Part shown: one piece after another, positions 1 through 10,470 of the stretch
Layout of the letters: each line of letters begins with the position of its first letter
Numbering within the stretch: position 1 is the first letter of the stretch
Assembly (NCBI RefSeq): GCF_901875555.1
Contig: NZ_CABFMD010000005.1
Span: forward strand, 1-64,000
Direction: 5' to 3'
Source: Streptococcus parasanguinis
GTDB taxonomy: Bacteria; Bacillota; Bacilli; Lactobacillales; Streptococcaceae
Length of the DNA stretch: 64,000 nucleotides
Program-made: the position numbers and the translations under genes
The notes under the pieces: generated by a model
Told to the model about the DNA's origin: nothing
The model's database searches: none
What the model saw: the letters and a program-made list of their open reading frames with translations, nothing else

Positions 1-76
1 AAAGGACTTAGTCCTGTGCAATACAGAACTAAATCCTTCACTTAAATTATTTGTCTAACTTTTTGGGGTCAGTACA
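1..76. mobile_element. End of an IS3-family (IS150-like) insertion sequence
   Basis: Read on the minus strand, the element starts at 76 with TGTACTGACCCC followed by an AAAAAGTTAGACA block. This is the typical terminal inverted repeat of IS150-group IS3 elements, as I know that family. No transposase is visible because the element runs off the left edge. It may be a complete IS continuing upstream or only a remnant. Confidence 0.6.
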
Positions 77-95
77 TCTTGCGATCAGTGTTTTT

Positions 96-719
96 TTAGT
101 CCTCTATATAAGAGGTATCATTCCATTTTTCTAAGTGATAGTGCTCAAAATCATCTGTTGTCAAAATCGTTACGCTGGCATTGTCTAGTCCACCATTTTT
201 GCGGAGTTCTCCTGTTTCATAACCGAGCAAGGTTCGAATAGAAGCTGTCAAATTAGCTCCGTGTCCAACAATGAGAACGGTATCGAGATCTTTTCCTTTC
301 AGACTTTTTACAAAATCACAGGTACGTTTGGTTGTTTCATAAACAGATTCTGCATCAAAGATTTCATTTTGAAAACGAGCTAGGTTATGTCGAAAGGCAT
401 CCATTTGTTGGGGATAGATGGCCGAAATGGTAGAAATTTTAGCTCCTTCTAATTTTCCCAAATTCCACTCACGAAGAGCAGGAGTTGCTTGCAATTTTAG
501 AGGTGTCTCCAATTGATCGAGAATGATCTGTGCAGTATGGACTGTCCGTGGCAGATCACTTGCAAAAGCTGCATCAAAAGGGACAGTAGCTAGATGCTTT
601 CCTAATTTTTCAAGCTGATGAATGGAGGCTGGTAACAGCGGAGAATCGCCATTTGATCCTTGAAAACGTCCTTCTTCATTCCATTCTGTTCGTCCGTGCC
701 GAATAAAATATAGTTTCAC
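96..719 (-). CDS. Histidine phosphatase family protein (phosphoglycerate mutase-like)
   Basis: Predicted 207-aa cytosolic phosphatase of the histidine phosphatase superfamily. The signature RHG lies at residues 7-9, with His8 as the likely phosphate acceptor. Glu84 and a second catalytic His (about 153, in VGHGAN) complete the active site. I chose the GTG at 719 because GGAG sits about 8 nt upstream and the RHG motif then falls at the usual distance from the N-terminus. An ATG further upstream (761) would add 14 residues not expected in the family and would overlap the preceding gene. The substrate cannot be read from sequence; many members act on sugar phosphates or nucleotides. It follows ybaK on the same strand and is probably co-transcribed with it. 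Confidence 0.85.
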   Translation of the reverse strand: MKLYFIRHGRTEWNEEGRFQGSNGDSPLLPASIHQLEKLGKHLATVPFDAAFASDLPRTVHTAQIILDQLETPLKLQATPALREWNLGKLEGAKISTISAIYPQQMDAFRHNLARFQNEIFDAESVYETTKRTCDFVKSLKGKDLDTVLIVGHGANLTASIRTLLGYETGELRKNGGLDNASVTILTTDDFEHYHLEKWNDTSYIED

Positions 720-741
720 AATCTTGTCTCCTTCTCTGTCT

Positions 742-1215
742 TTATTCCAAAATATCTGCAAAAGTCGCCTTGACGAAGTCTGCTAGAAGTTGTGGTTTGA
801 TTTGAATACTATGGCCAATTTCCCCAGCAGATACGATCATGGTTTCTAACTGAAGGGCTGATTTATCGATAAAAATAGGAAAAGAATGCTTTTGGCGAAT
901 GCCCACCGGATTATTGGCCCCATGAATATAACCCGTTGTTTTTTCAAGATCTTTTTGAGGAATCATAGCGATTTTCTTATTCCCTGATAATTTGGCTAAC
1001 TTTTTCTCTGAAAGATGCTCTGTAATAGGAATGATCCCAATCACGGGCCCTGTTTTATCTCCTTTGAGAGCTAGGGTTTTGAAAATAGTAGAGCGATCAA
1101 TTCCTTCTGGTAAGATCCCTTCTAAAGCGTTGATTTGTAAGCCTATGTGTTCAATTTTTGCTTTAGTCAAGATCTGCTCGACCAAGGTTTTCTTCACCTT
1201 ATTTTTTTTTGCCAT
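742..1215 (-). CDS. ybaK: YbaK/EbsC-type Cys-tRNA(Pro) deacylase
   Basis: A 157-aa protein spanning one YbaK/aminoacyl-tRNA deacylase domain, the full length usual for the family. Recognisable features are the N-terminal KTLVEQIL helix, a TIFKTLALKG strand with the conserved lysine, and a C-terminal GEIGHSIQI segment. Family members hydrolyse Cys-tRNA(Pro) mischarged by prolyl-tRNA synthetase, so this is a translation quality-control enzyme. A Shine-Dalgarno GGAG lies about 9 nt upstream. On the minus strand an extended -10 TGTTATAAT (around 1265-1273) lies upstream of the start. The histidine phosphatase gene follows 22 bp after its stop codon. Confidence 0.88.
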   Translation of the reverse strand: MAKKNKVKKTLVEQILTKAKIEHIGLQINALEGILPEGIDRSTIFKTLALKGDKTGPVIGIIPITEHLSEKKLAKLSGNKKIAMIPQKDLEKTTGYIHGANNPVGIRQKHSFPIFIDKSALQLETMIVSAGEIGHSIQIKPQLLADFVKATFADILE

Positions 1216-1311
1216 GGCTTTCTCCTTTTCTCTTTTTCTCTACAAAATCAGATTTCATTAGACCATTATAACATATAATAGCAGTGACATTGTTTAAGCC
1301 TCTAAACATAG

Positions 1312-1352
1312 AAAACAGCAGAAAAAGTGAAAACCACTTGATCTGCTGTTTT
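1312..1352 (-). terminator. Hairpin downstream of the muramidase gene
   Basis: AAAACAGCAG (1312-1321) and CTGCTGTTTT (1343-1352) form a perfect 10-bp stem. A smaller AAGTG/CACTT hairpin is nested inside. It lies directly after the muramidase stop codon, so it is a plausible intrinsic terminator on the minus strand. Confidence 0.6.
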
Positions 1353-1356
1353 GAGG

Positions 1357-2232
1357 CTATGAGGAAGAGCCATCTTTTTGTACCTTGAATAGTTTCCGAT
1401 AAATCGCTTCTTGGTCTTGCGTCGGAGCAATTTGGTTGAGATCCAAGTAGTGTGAGAATCCATTTAATTGCCCTTGAGAGGTATATTGATGCAAGTCGTA
1501 TTCTGTATTGGTATCTGGTGCAGCATTATAGTAGCCATCATCAAATCCATAAGTAGGAATCCAAAGAGCCGAAAATTTATCTGTGGAGATACTATGTTCT
1601 TCCATGAAGTAGGTTCCGATATAGAGTCCAATATTTTTTGCACCCAAAGCTTGTAGTTTTGCTCGGAAAGCTTCAACACCTGCGTTCATATCCTTCATGG
1701 TTTTTTCCTCAACATCTAACCAATAGTAGGTCGGTTTGTAAGGAGAAGCAGCTTTGTAAAATTCTTCTGCTTCTTTTTCCATTTCTTTTTTATCCTTAGC
1801 AGCGACATAAGCATAGACTGCGACAGGGATATTTCGTTTTTGGAATTCTTGGATATGGGTTTTATAGGATTTATCCAGACCATTTAAGTGGGTTGCCGCA
1901 TTTTCCTTTTTAGCTTGAGCCCCACTATGGACACGAACGATCACACCTCCCACATTTTGGGAGAGAACATCGTAGTCAATTTCACTAGGCAATTGCCAGC
2001 CAGAGATATCAATGATCGGGCGGCCAACCAGTTCTGGATTGATATCTTCTTCTTTTTTAGAAGAAGAGCTTGCAGTGGTTGTTTTTTTAGGTGTATTGGA
2101 GTTCGGAATGGTTTGGGTTGTTACTTGTCGCTCTCTTACTTGCAGATCGGCAATCGTTCGTGAAAGAACGAGAAAAGAAATGATACCGATAAAAAAGACC
2201 AAGAGAACAACGGGTTTTATCCTTTTTCTCAT
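1357..2232 (-). CDS. Membrane-anchored GH25 muramidase (lysozyme-like)
   Basis: A 291-aa protein. Residues 7-23 form one hydrophobic segment (signal anchor), followed by a Ser/Thr/Lys-rich linker (about 38-62) and a glycoside hydrolase family 25 domain (about 70-285). The expected acidic residues are visible: Asp75 in PIIDISGW and Asp173/Glu175 in the WLDVEE motif. GH25 enzymes cut the MurNAc-GlcNAc bond of peptidoglycan; here the catalytic domain would face the wall. No choline-binding or SH3 repeats are present. A TAAAAT -10 lies only 8 nt before the ATG with no clear Shine-Dalgarno, so the mRNA may be leaderless. Confidence 0.85.
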   Translation of the reverse strand: MRKRIKPVVLLVFFIGIISFLVLSRTIADLQVRERQVTTQTIPNSNTPKKTTTASSSSKKEEDINPELVGRPIIDISGWQLPSEIDYDVLSQNVGGVIVRVHSGAQAKKENAATHLNGLDKSYKTHIQEFQKRNIPVAVYAYVAAKDKKEMEKEAEEFYKAASPYKPTYYWLDVEEKTMKDMNAGVEAFRAKLQALGAKNIGLYIGTYFMEEHSISTDKFSALWIPTYGFDDGYYNAAPDTNTEYDLHQYTSQGQLNGFSHYLDLNQIAPTQDQEAIYRKLFKVQKDGSSS

Positions 2233-2421
2233 ACAAAATCATTTTACCGTAAATAAGACGAAAAGGCAAAACTTAATGCTTAAAAGATCACGATTTCTGC
2301 CATTATTTTCAATAAAAAGGAATCTTTTCATCGAAAAAGGATAAAAATATATGAAAATAAGAAGAATGACTAGAATATTTCTCGAAAATTGGGAAGAAGC
2401 CGAATCTTTTCTGGCCTTTCC

Positions 2422-2450
2422 TTGGTTTTGCTTCTTAAAAATGATATAAT
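2422..2450 (+). promoter_or_regulatory. Promoter of ftsW
   Basis: TTGGTT at 2422-2427, a 17-nt spacer and TATAAT at 2445-2450. The -10 is preceded by TG (extended -10). It lies 31 nt upstream of the ftsW start. Confidence 0.6.
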
Positions 2451-2480
2451 GAAGGTTGAACATTAGGAATATGGTGAATT

Positions 2481-3722
2481 ATGAAAATTGAAAAAAGACA
2501 TCTTTTAAATTATTCCATCCTCATTCCCTATTTGATTTTATCCATCATTGGCTTGATTGTTGTTTATTCGACAACAAGTGCCTTGGCAATTCAAAGTGGA
2601 GTGAGTTCGATTCGGATGGTCCGGACACAAGGGCTCTTTTTTATCCTAAGTCTCCTAACCATCGCCTTGATTTATAAATTTAGCTTAAACTTTCTTCGAA
2701 ATAAAAAAGTGCTGGCTTTTGTCATCTTTATTGAAGTGATTTTGTTGATTCTGTCCAGGTTTATCACAGATACGGTCAACGGTGCTCACGGTTGGTTGAC
2801 GATCCCAGGAGGGTTTAGTATCCAGCCAGCGGAATACCTCAAGGTTATCTTAGTCTGGTATCTAGCTTTGATCTTTTCTAAACGACAAGACGAAATCCGT
2901 GATTATGATTACCAAGCCTTGACGCACAATGAATGGATTCCAAGAAATTTAAACGATTGGCGTTGGCTGACCTTGATTCTGATTGGAATCGTAGTGATTA
3001 TGCCGGATTTGGGAAATGCGACGATCTTAGCCTTAACGGTCTTGATCATGATTACGGCTAGTGGAGTGGGCTACCGTTGGTTTACCTCTTTACTTGGTTT
3101 AGTTGTTGGAGCATCGTCCATTGTTCTTGGTTCCATTTGGATCATCGGTGTGGACCGTGTCGCTAAAATTCCTGTCTTTGGTTATGTAGCCAAACGGTTT
3201 AGTGCCTTCTTTAACCCCTTTAATGACTTGTCTGGTGCAGGTCACCAATTAGCCAATTCCTACTATGCCATGAGTAACGGTGGTTGGTTTGGCTTGGGGC
3301 TTGGAAATTCCATTGAAAAACAAGGTTACTTACCAGAAGCTCACACAGATTTTGTGTTTGCGATTGTGATTGAAGAATTAGGCTTTGTTGGAGCTAGCTT
3401 GATACTTGCTCTCTTATTCTTCTTAATTCTTCGGATCATTTTAGTCGGTATTCGAGCAAAGAATCCTTTTAATTCAATGATGGCCATTGGGATCGGTGGG
3501 ATGATCTTAGTACAAACCTTCATTAATATCGGAGGTATTTCTGGATTGATTCCGTCTACAGGTGTGACTTTCCCCTTCTTATCCCAAGGGGGAAATAGTT
3601 TATGGGTCTTATCTGTAGCGATTGCTTTTGTCTTGAATATCGATGCTAGTGAAAAACGGGCCAAGATGGAACAAGAAGGCATGGTTTTTGAAGAAAAAGG
3701 TAAAATTAAACCATATTATTAA
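2481..3722 (+). CDS. ftsW: FtsW, septal peptidoglycan glycosyltransferase
   Basis: A 413-aa polytopic membrane protein of the SEDS family with about ten membrane segments. FtsW polymerises lipid II glycan strands at the division septum together with its partner class B PBP. Conserved SEDS patches are visible, including GGFSIQPAE, a segment with MPDLG, and PFLSQGG near the C-terminus. The call of FtsW over RodA rests on the neighbour ppc, an arrangement I know from pneumococcal-type genomes. A second SEDS protein at 26098-27327 fits RodA by its own neighbours. ppc follows after 38 bp, probably in the same transcript. Confidence 0.88.
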   Translation: MKIEKRHLLNYSILIPYLILSIIGLIVVYSTTSALAIQSGVSSIRMVRTQGLFFILSLLTIALIYKFSLNFLRNKKVLAFVIFIEVILLILSRFITDTVNGAHGWLTIPGGFSIQPAEYLKVILVWYLALIFSKRQDEIRDYDYQALTHNEWIPRNLNDWRWLTLILIGIVVIMPDLGNATILALTVLIMITASGVGYRWFTSLLGLVVGASSIVLGSIWIIGVDRVAKIPVFGYVAKRFSAFFNPFNDLSGAGHQLANSYYAMSNGGWFGLGLGNSIEKQGYLPEAHTDFVFAIVIEELGFVGASLILALLFFLILRIILVGIRAKNPFNSMMAIGIGGMILVQTFINIGGISGLIPSTGVTFPFLSQGGNSLWVLSVAIAFVLNIDASEKRAKMEQEGMVFEEKGKIKPYY

Positions 3723-3760
3723 AAGGGTATTGTTTAATGGCTTTCCAAAAAGGAGAAAAA

Positions 3761-6586
3761 ATGGTTTTAAAAAAATTAGAGAACTATAGGAATAAAGGCA
3801 TTCTTACAGAAGAGGTCGAAATTCTAACAGATTTATTAGATGATATTACGAAAAATTTGGTTCGTCCGGAAACCTTTGATAAAATTACACAGTTGAAGGA
3901 TTTATCAAAAACACAGAATTACCGCGACTTGAATCAACTAGTGGGACAACTGTCTAATGAAGAGATGACAGTGATTTCACGTTATTTTGCGATTTTACCA
4001 CTCTTGATTAACATCTCAGAAGATGTTGATTTGGCCTATGAAATCAATCATTTGAATAATGTGGATGGCGAATACCTCGGAAAACTTTCTTCAACCATTA
4101 AAGAAGTTGCGAAGAATGAAGATGCACAAGAAATTCTTGAAAATCTCAATATTGTACCTGTTTTAACAGCCCACCCAACTCAAGTGCAAAGAAAAACCAT
4201 GCTGGATCTGACTAATCATATCCATGCTCTTCTTCGTCAGCACCGGGATGTTAAAGCGGGATTGATTAATGAAAACAAGTGGTATAATAACCTTCGTTGT
4301 AATATTGAAATCATGATGCAAACGGATATGATCCGTGACAAAAAATTAAAGGTTACTAATGAGATCACCAATGTCATGGAATATTACAATAGCTCCTTCT
4401 TGCAAGCTGTTCCAAACTTGATGTTGGAGTACAAACGCTTGGCAAAAGAGCATGGATTGGAGCTTGAACAACCACGTCCAATCACAATGGGCATGTGGAT
4501 TGGGGGAGACCGGGACGGAAATCCGTTTGTAACAGCTGAGACCTTGAAGCGTTCAGCAACCATTCAGAGTGAAGTCGTTTTGAATTATTATATCGAAAAG
4601 ATTTCTAAATTATACCGTCATTTCTCCCTTTCAACTAGTCTATCTAAAACAAGTGAAGCGGTAGCTGAAATGGCGGCCCTATCAAGTGACACCTCCGTCT
4701 TTCGTGAAAAAGAGCCGTATCGTCGTGCATTCCATTATATCCAGTCAAAATTGATCCAAACTTTGGTTAATTTAAAAGAATGGACGATGGTGGGAGAAAC
4801 TAGAGAAGATCGTTATGCTGTCGAGAGATTATTAGGAGCAAATGCTCATCAACAAGGGCCAGTTTCTGATTATATCGGCAATCGTATTTCTGGAGCCTTA
4901 AAGGAGATTTCTGCTAAAGAAGCTCCAGCTTATGCTTCTGCTCAAGAATTTAAAGAAGACCTTAAAAAGATCAAAGATTCCTTGTTAGAAAACAAGTCAG
5001 AGTATTTAATTTCAGGGGAGTTTGCAGAACTTCTAGAAGCCATCGATGTTTTTGGATTCTATCTGGCCTCTATTGATATGCGTCAGGATTCTAGTGTACA
5101 CGAAGCCTGTGTGGCGGAATTATTGAAATCAGCAGGGATTAATGACCATTATTCTGATTTATCAGAGGATGAAAAGTGTCAAGTTCTCTTGAAAGAACTT
5201 TTAGAAGACCCACGGATTTTATCAGCAACCCATGTTGAAAAATCGGAGCTACTTGAAAAAGAATTAGCGATTTTCCAAACAGCTCGTGAATTGAAAGACC
5301 GGTTGGGTGAAGAAGTCATTCGCCAAAATATTATCTCGCACGCAACAAGTGTATCAGATATGCTGGAATTGGCTGTGATGTTAAAAGAAGTGGGCTTGAT
5401 CGATACTGAAAAAGCGCGCGTGCAAATTGTACCTTTGTTTGAAACAATCGAAGACTTGGATCACTCTGAGGAAACGATGCGGAGCTATTTGTCACTTCCA
5501 ATTGCAAAACGTTGGATTGCATCGAAAAACAATTACCAAGAAATTATGTTAGGTTACTCAGATTCTAACAAAGATGGTGGTTATTTGTCTTCTTGCTGGA
5601 CCCTCTTTAAAGCCCAACAACTATTGACCGCTATCGGAGATGAGTTTGGAGTGAAGATTACCTTCTTCCATGGTCGTGGTGGTACGGTTGGACGTGGTGG
5701 AGGTCCTACTTATGAAGCCATCACTTCTCAACCCTTGAAATCCATTAATGACCGTATCCGCTTAACCGAGCAAGGGGAAGTGATCGGCAATAAATATGGA
5801 AACAAAGATGCAGCCTACTACAACTTAGAGATGCTGGTGTCTGCAACTATTAACCGCATGATTTCAGAACAAAAGAGTCCATTTTCTATGTTTGATCGGT
5901 TCGGAGAAGTCATGGATAAAGTTGTCGATCGTAGCTACAACATCTATCGAGAACTTGTATTTGGAAATGAACATTTCTATGATTATTTCTTTGAATCAAG
6001 TCCGATTAAAGCAATCTCTAGCTTTAACATTGGCTCCCGTCCAGCGGCTCGTAAAACCATTACAGAAATCGGTGGTTTGCGTGCCATTCCATGGGTCTTC
6101 TCTTGGTCACAAAGTCGGGTGATGTTCCCTGGTTGGTATGGAGTAGGTTCTAGCTTTAAGGAATTTATCGATGAGGATCCTGAGAATATTGAAACCCTTC
6201 GCTATATGTATAAGAACTGGCCTTTCTTCCAATCTCTCTTGTCAAATGTGGACATGGTCTTATCCAAAGCCAACATGGATATTGCCTTTGAGTATGCGCA
6301 ATTGTGTGAGGAAGAAGAAGTCCGCAATATCTATCAGATTATCTTACATGAATGGCAATTGACCAAGGATATCATCTTGATGATTGAGGAGCATGATGAA
6401 TTGCTCGCGGAAAACCCTTATCTGAAAGAAAGTTTGGATTATCGGATGCCGTACTTTAACGTCTTGAACTATATTCAGTTAGAATTGATTCGACGTCAAC
6501 GGACTGGACAACTATCAGCCGATCAAGACAAGCTGATCCATATTACTATCAATGGAGTGGCTACAGGATTACGAAATTCAGGTTAA
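3761..6586 (+). CDS. ppc: Phosphoenolpyruvate carboxylase
   Basis: A 941-aa enzyme that carboxylates PEP to oxaloacetate, the anaplerotic route to aspartate in streptococci. The catalytic His138 lies in TAHPTQ. The glycine-rich active-site loop [14 protein letters not shown] begins near residue 636, and the SDSNKDGG motif and C-terminal GLRNSG end are intact. I chose the ATG at 3761 because AAAGGAG lies 6 nt upstream and the protein then begins like its relatives. The ATG at 3737 has no good ribosome site. It is followed by a strong terminator. Confidence 0.95.
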   Translation: MVLKKLENYRNKGILTEEVEILTDLLDDITKNLVRPETFDKITQLKDLSKTQNYRDLNQLVGQLSNEEMTVISRYFAILPLLINISEDVDLAYEINHLNNVDGEYLGKLSSTIKEVAKNEDAQEILENLNIVPVLTAHPTQVQRKTMLDLTNHIHALLRQHRDVKAGLINENKWYNNLRCNIEIMMQTDMIRDKKLKVTNEITNVMEYYNSSFLQAVPNLMLEYKRLAKEHGLELEQPRPITMGMWIGGDRDGNPFVTAETLKRSATIQSEVVLNYYIEKISKLYRHFSLSTSLSKTSEAVAEMAALSSDTSVFREKEPYRRAFHYIQSKLIQTLVNLKEWTMVGETREDRYAVERLLGANAHQQGPVSDYIGNRISGALKEISAKEAPAYASAQEFKEDLKKIKDSLLENKSEYLISGEFAELLEAIDVFGFYLASIDMRQDSSVHEACVAELLKSAGINDHYSDLSEDEKCQVLLKELLEDPRILSATHVEKSELLEKELAIFQTARELKDRLGEEVIRQNIISHATSVSDMLELAVMLKEVGLIDTEKARVQIVPLFETIEDLDHSEETMRSYLSLPIAKRWIASKNNYQEIMLGYSDSNKDGGYLSSCWTLFKAQQLLTAIGDEFGVKITFFHGRGGTVGRGGGPTYEAITSQPLKSINDRIRLTEQGEVIGNKYGNKDAAYYNLEMLVSATINRMISEQKSPFSMFDRFGEVMDKVVDRSYNIYRELVFGNEHFYDYFFESSPIKAISSFNIGSRPAARKTITEIGGLRAIPWVFSWSQSRVMFPGWYGVGSSFKEFIDEDPENIETLRYMYKNWPFFQSLLSNVDMVLSKANMDIAFEYAQLCEEEEVRNIYQIILHEWQLTKDIILMIEEHDELLAENPYLKESLDYRMPYFNVLNYIQLELIRRQRTGQLSADQDKLIHITINGVATGLRNSG

Positions 6587-6622
6587 AAAAATCGGAACAT
6601 TGTTCCGATTTTTTTAACCTGA
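6578..6622 (+). terminator. Strong palindromic terminator after ppc
   Basis: A perfect inverted repeat of about 22 bp per arm (6578-6599 and 6601-6622). Its core ATCGGAACA/TGTTCCGAT is flanked by A and T runs. The stop codon of ppc lies inside the left arm. Confidence 0.9.
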
Positions 6623-6763
6623 TTTTAAAGGAGCAAAAGGAATGTAATAAGCTTGAATAGAAGATTTTAAATGGGAATTTTCAAAGCTAGATCAGGATCT
6701 TTCAACAAGATGACAAAATAAAAGAAAAGAAGAGGAATAATTAAGAAAATATAGGTAAAAGGC

Positions 6764-6792
6764 TTGCAATTTCATCTGAAATTCGATAGAAT
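6764..6792 (+). promoter_or_regulatory. Promoter of tuf
   Basis: TTGCAA at 6764-6769, a 17-nt spacer and TAGAAT at 6787-6792. The leader to the tuf start is about 65 nt. The ppc-tuf gap (6623-6863) otherwise shows no gene. Confidence 0.65.
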
Positions 6793-6863
6793 AGTAAGGA
6801 AAGTTAGACTGTATTGCCTACTGTCTATCTATAAAATATATTTTATTGGAGGCTTTTACTCAA

Positions 6864-8060
<1,197 letters not shown>

Positions 8061-8101
8061 TTCGATCTAGTTCCCAGATTAACAATTATATAGACAGACA
8101 G

Positions 8102-8130
8102 AAAAAGCCCCGTGAAAACGGGGTTTTTTT
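8102..8130 (+). terminator. Intrinsic terminator after tuf
   Basis: CCCCGT/ACGGGG stem (8108-8113 and 8118-8123) with a GAAA loop and a run of seven T. Confidence 0.9.
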
Positions 8131-8181
8131 CTTTTGTAAAAGGAAATGAGCTTGTACGCCCTTTTATTATGACGAAAAATA

Positions 8182-8190
8182 TGGTAAAAT
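8182..8190 (+). promoter_or_regulatory. Extended -10 of tpiA
   Basis: TGG followed by TAAAAT (8185-8190), 36 nt before the tpiA start. No convincing -35 is seen. Confidence 0.45.
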
Positions 8191-8226
8191 AGATGATATA
8201 AAAAATAGAAAAACGAGGTATGTGAA

Positions 8227-8985
8227 ATGTCACGTAAACCATTTATCGCTGGTAACTGGAAAATGAACAAAAATCCAGAAGAAGCAAAAGCATTTGTTGA
8301 AGCTGTAGCATCAAAACTTCCTTCAGCTGACCTTGTTGAAGCTGGTATCGCAGCTCCTGCAGTTGACTTGACAGCAGTACTTGCTGCTGCTAAAGGTTCA
8401 AACCTTAAAGTTGCTGCACAAAACTGCTACTTCAAAAATTCAGGTGCTTTCACTGGTGAAACTAGCCCAGAAGTTTTGAAAGAAATCGGTACTGACTATG
8501 TTGTTATCGGTCACTCAGAACGCCGTGACTACTTCCATGAAACAAACGAAGATATCAACAAGAAAGCAAAAGCCATCTTTGAAAATGGTATGCTTCCAAT
8601 CATCTGTTGCGGTGAAAGTCTTGAAACTTACGAAGCTGGTAAAGCAGCAGAATTCGTAGGTGCACAAGTTTCTGCAGCTTTGGCTGGTTTGACTGCTGAA
8701 CAAGTATCTTCAACAGTCATTGCCTACGAACCAATCTGGGCTATCGGTACTGGTAAATCAGCTTCACAAGACGATGCACAAAAAATGTGTAAAGTTGTTC
8801 GTGACGTTGTAGCTGCTGACTTCGGTCAAGAAGTAGCTGACAAAGTACGTGTACAATACGGTGGTTCAGTGAAACCTGAAAACGTTGCTTCATACATGGC
8901 TTGTCCAGACGTTGACGGAGCTCTTGTTGGTGGCGCATCACTTGATCCAGAAAGCTTCTTGGCATTGCTTGACTTCGTTAAATAA
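8227..8985 (+). CDS. tpiA: Triosephosphate isomerase
   Basis: A 252-aa TIM barrel that interconverts dihydroxyacetone phosphate and glyceraldehyde 3-phosphate. The catalytic residues are Lys12 (GNWKMN), His96 (VIGHSERR) and Glu168 ([11 protein letters not shown]), and the phosphate loop YGGSVKP is present. Length is normal for the family. Codon bias is strong. Its own promoter and terminator make it a single-gene unit. Confidence 0.98.
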   Translation: MSRKPFIAGNWKMNKNPEEAKAFVEAVASKLPSADLVEAGIAAPAVDLTAVLAAAKGSNLKVAAQNCYFKNSGAFTGETSPEVLKEIGTDYVVIGHSERRDYFHETNEDINKKAKAIFENGMLPIICCGESLETYEAGKAAEFVGAQVSAALAGLTAEQVSSTVIAYEPIWAIGTGKSASQDDAQKMCKVVRDVVAADFGQEVADKVRVQYGGSVKPENVASYMACPDVDGALVGGASLDPESFLALLDFVK

Positions 8986-8994
8986 TGACATCTT

Positions 8995-9021
8995 AAAGGC
9001 GAGATCTTTCTCGTCTTTTTT
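8995..9021 (+). terminator. Intrinsic terminator after tpiA
   Basis: GGCGAGA pairs with TCTCGTC (one G-U pair) around a short loop, followed by a T run. Confidence 0.75.
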
Positions 9022-9031
9022 ATAGAAGAAA

Positions 9032-9197
9032 GAGGCTGGGCAAAAACTGTCCAGCCTTTGATGTTTGATAGGAATAAGTGCAAGACGCAGTGGTTGATTG
9101 GCTTCTTTGTTCACCTTTTAAGCTCCAAAGATGACCTAATCTACTGTGCGGGGGTGGGAAGATTGAAAAGGTTTGGGGAACCTTTTCAACTTTTTTT
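9032..9197. repeat. Divergent copy of the ~174-bp intergenic repeat
   Basis: It starts with GAGGCTGGG and its hairpin partner CCAGCCT. It shares CAAGACGCAGTGGTTGA and a CTGTGCGG...GGTGGGA block with the copies at 36307 and 45641; the rest has diverged. It ends in an AAAAGGTT/AACCTTTT hairpin with a T run, so it may also terminate transcription. It fills most of the 244-bp gap between tpiA and murN. Confidence 0.6.
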
Positions 9198-9229
9198 ATT
9201 TTACGGAGTTCTTTCTCACTCCCTTTGAG

Positions 9230-10465
9230 TTAGGAACGTCCTAATAGTCGTTTTATAAGTGAGATGAGCTTGTGTTTTAAAGGACGGGGATAATAACGGA
9301 AGGTTCCCATCTTACGAACGATGTAGCCATTGAAGTTCTGTTTGAAACGAAGCACACCATCTGAACCGTCAAAGATTCCTTGAATGCCTAGGAAGTTGTA
9401 TCTTGGGATACCACGTTTGATGGTTTCAAGCATCATATATTCCTGGAGAACAGCAGGAGCATAGAATTTATTAAATTCTGTATAAGAGCCACTGAATAAA
9501 TAGGTGGATTCTTGTGGCATATAAACGAAGAGGCTACCTGCAAGAATGACGTCTTGGTCTCCATATTTTTCAATATATTCTTTTGCTTCCTTCTTTCTCA
9601 CTTCAAAGGTATCAAACTGGCTAGAGAATTCACGAAGTTGATTTTGTTTTTTCTCTGAATTGGGGTTGACTTCTAGATCCTTCTGTAATTTCTCAATCTT
9701 CTGAGCTAGTTTTCCTTGGTCTTTTTCAAGATTCGTGTAGTAATGGTGGAAGTTCAGTGTTGCAATCATGAAATCCGCTTTGTCCCCAAAGCTATCATAG
9801 AAGGTTTGGTAATAATCCAAGGTCTTGTCTTGATAGTCTCGACGATCACTGGTAGAAGAAGTAATATCCTTAAAGAGTTGTAGTTCATCCCGGTTTAATC
9901 GTTTCAGTTCAATACCGAAAGATTTTGCTTTCTTGACAAGTGGCTTTCCTTTTTTACTGAAGCTCTTGAGAAGATTTTTTTCGGTGATGTCCTCCATATC
10001 TTTCACATAGTGCCAATCACCTTCTCCTCCTGGATAACCTGTTGTTAAACCATCATGCTGATAGCCCAAGTTTTTAAGGGTATCCATAAAATGGGTTTGT
10101 TCTTCACTGGTTGGATTGCCGTCACTGTCAAAGGTTTGATAGGTATCATAGGGCTTAATAACGAGTTCAATAGCTCCATTCTCTTTCGCAAAGTCTTTTA
10201 AAGCTGCATAGAAGGGTTCTAGCATAGCCTCCTCTTGGTAAAGAGGCCCTGAATTGATTTCCATATGGAGACCACCTGTCATGGGAAGACTATACAAGAT
10301 CGCAGCCACTTGGACTTGATCATCTTCCTTCCAAGCGATAAATTGAACGGTGTTCCCTCGCTCTACAAGCAGATCTGCCATTTCAGAGGACTGGATGAAG
10401 GAACGATGGGAGACGGTATCTGCAAATGAGGTAAATTCTTCTTTTGAAATTGTCGTGAGAGTCAT
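9230..10465 (-). CDS. murN: MurN-type peptidoglycan branching aminoacyltransferase
   Basis: A 411-aa Fem/MurMN-family protein with two GNAT-like subdomains split by a coiled-coil arm (about 230-290). In pneumococcus MurN adds the second residue (Ala) of the dipeptide cross-bridge to the lipid II stem, using aminoacyl-tRNA. The conserved stretches LLKSFSKKGKPLVKKAK and YNFLGIQGIFDGSDG closely match that family. It lies 5 bp downstream of MurM in the usual murM-murN order. The substrate amino acid cannot be read from sequence. Confidence 0.9.
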   Translation of the reverse strand: MTLTTISKEEFTSFADTVSHRSFIQSSEMADLLVERGNTVQFIAWKEDDQVQVAAILYSLPMTGGLHMEINSGPLYQEEAMLEPFYAALKDFAKENGAIELVIKPYDTYQTFDSDGNPTSEEQTHFMDTLKNLGYQHDGLTTGYPGGEGDWHYVKDMEDITEKNLLKSFSKKGKPLVKKAKSFGIELKRLNRDELQLFKDITSSTSDRRDYQDKTLDYYQTFYDSFGDKADFMIATLNFHHYYTNLEKDQGKLAQKIEKLQKDLEVNPNSEKKQNQLREFSSQFDTFEVRKKEAKEYIEKYGDQDVILAGSLFVYMPQESTYLFSGSYTEFNKFYAPAVLQEYMMLETIKRGIPRYNFLGIQGIFDGSDGVLRFKQNFNGYIVRKMGTFRYYPRPLKHKLISLIKRLLGRS

Positions 10466-10470
10466 GTAAC

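Noticed and set aside
3737..3760. Upstream ATG for ppc
   Set aside because: No Shine-Dalgarno; the ATG at 3761 has AAAGGAG at the right spacing and matches PEP carboxylase N-termini.
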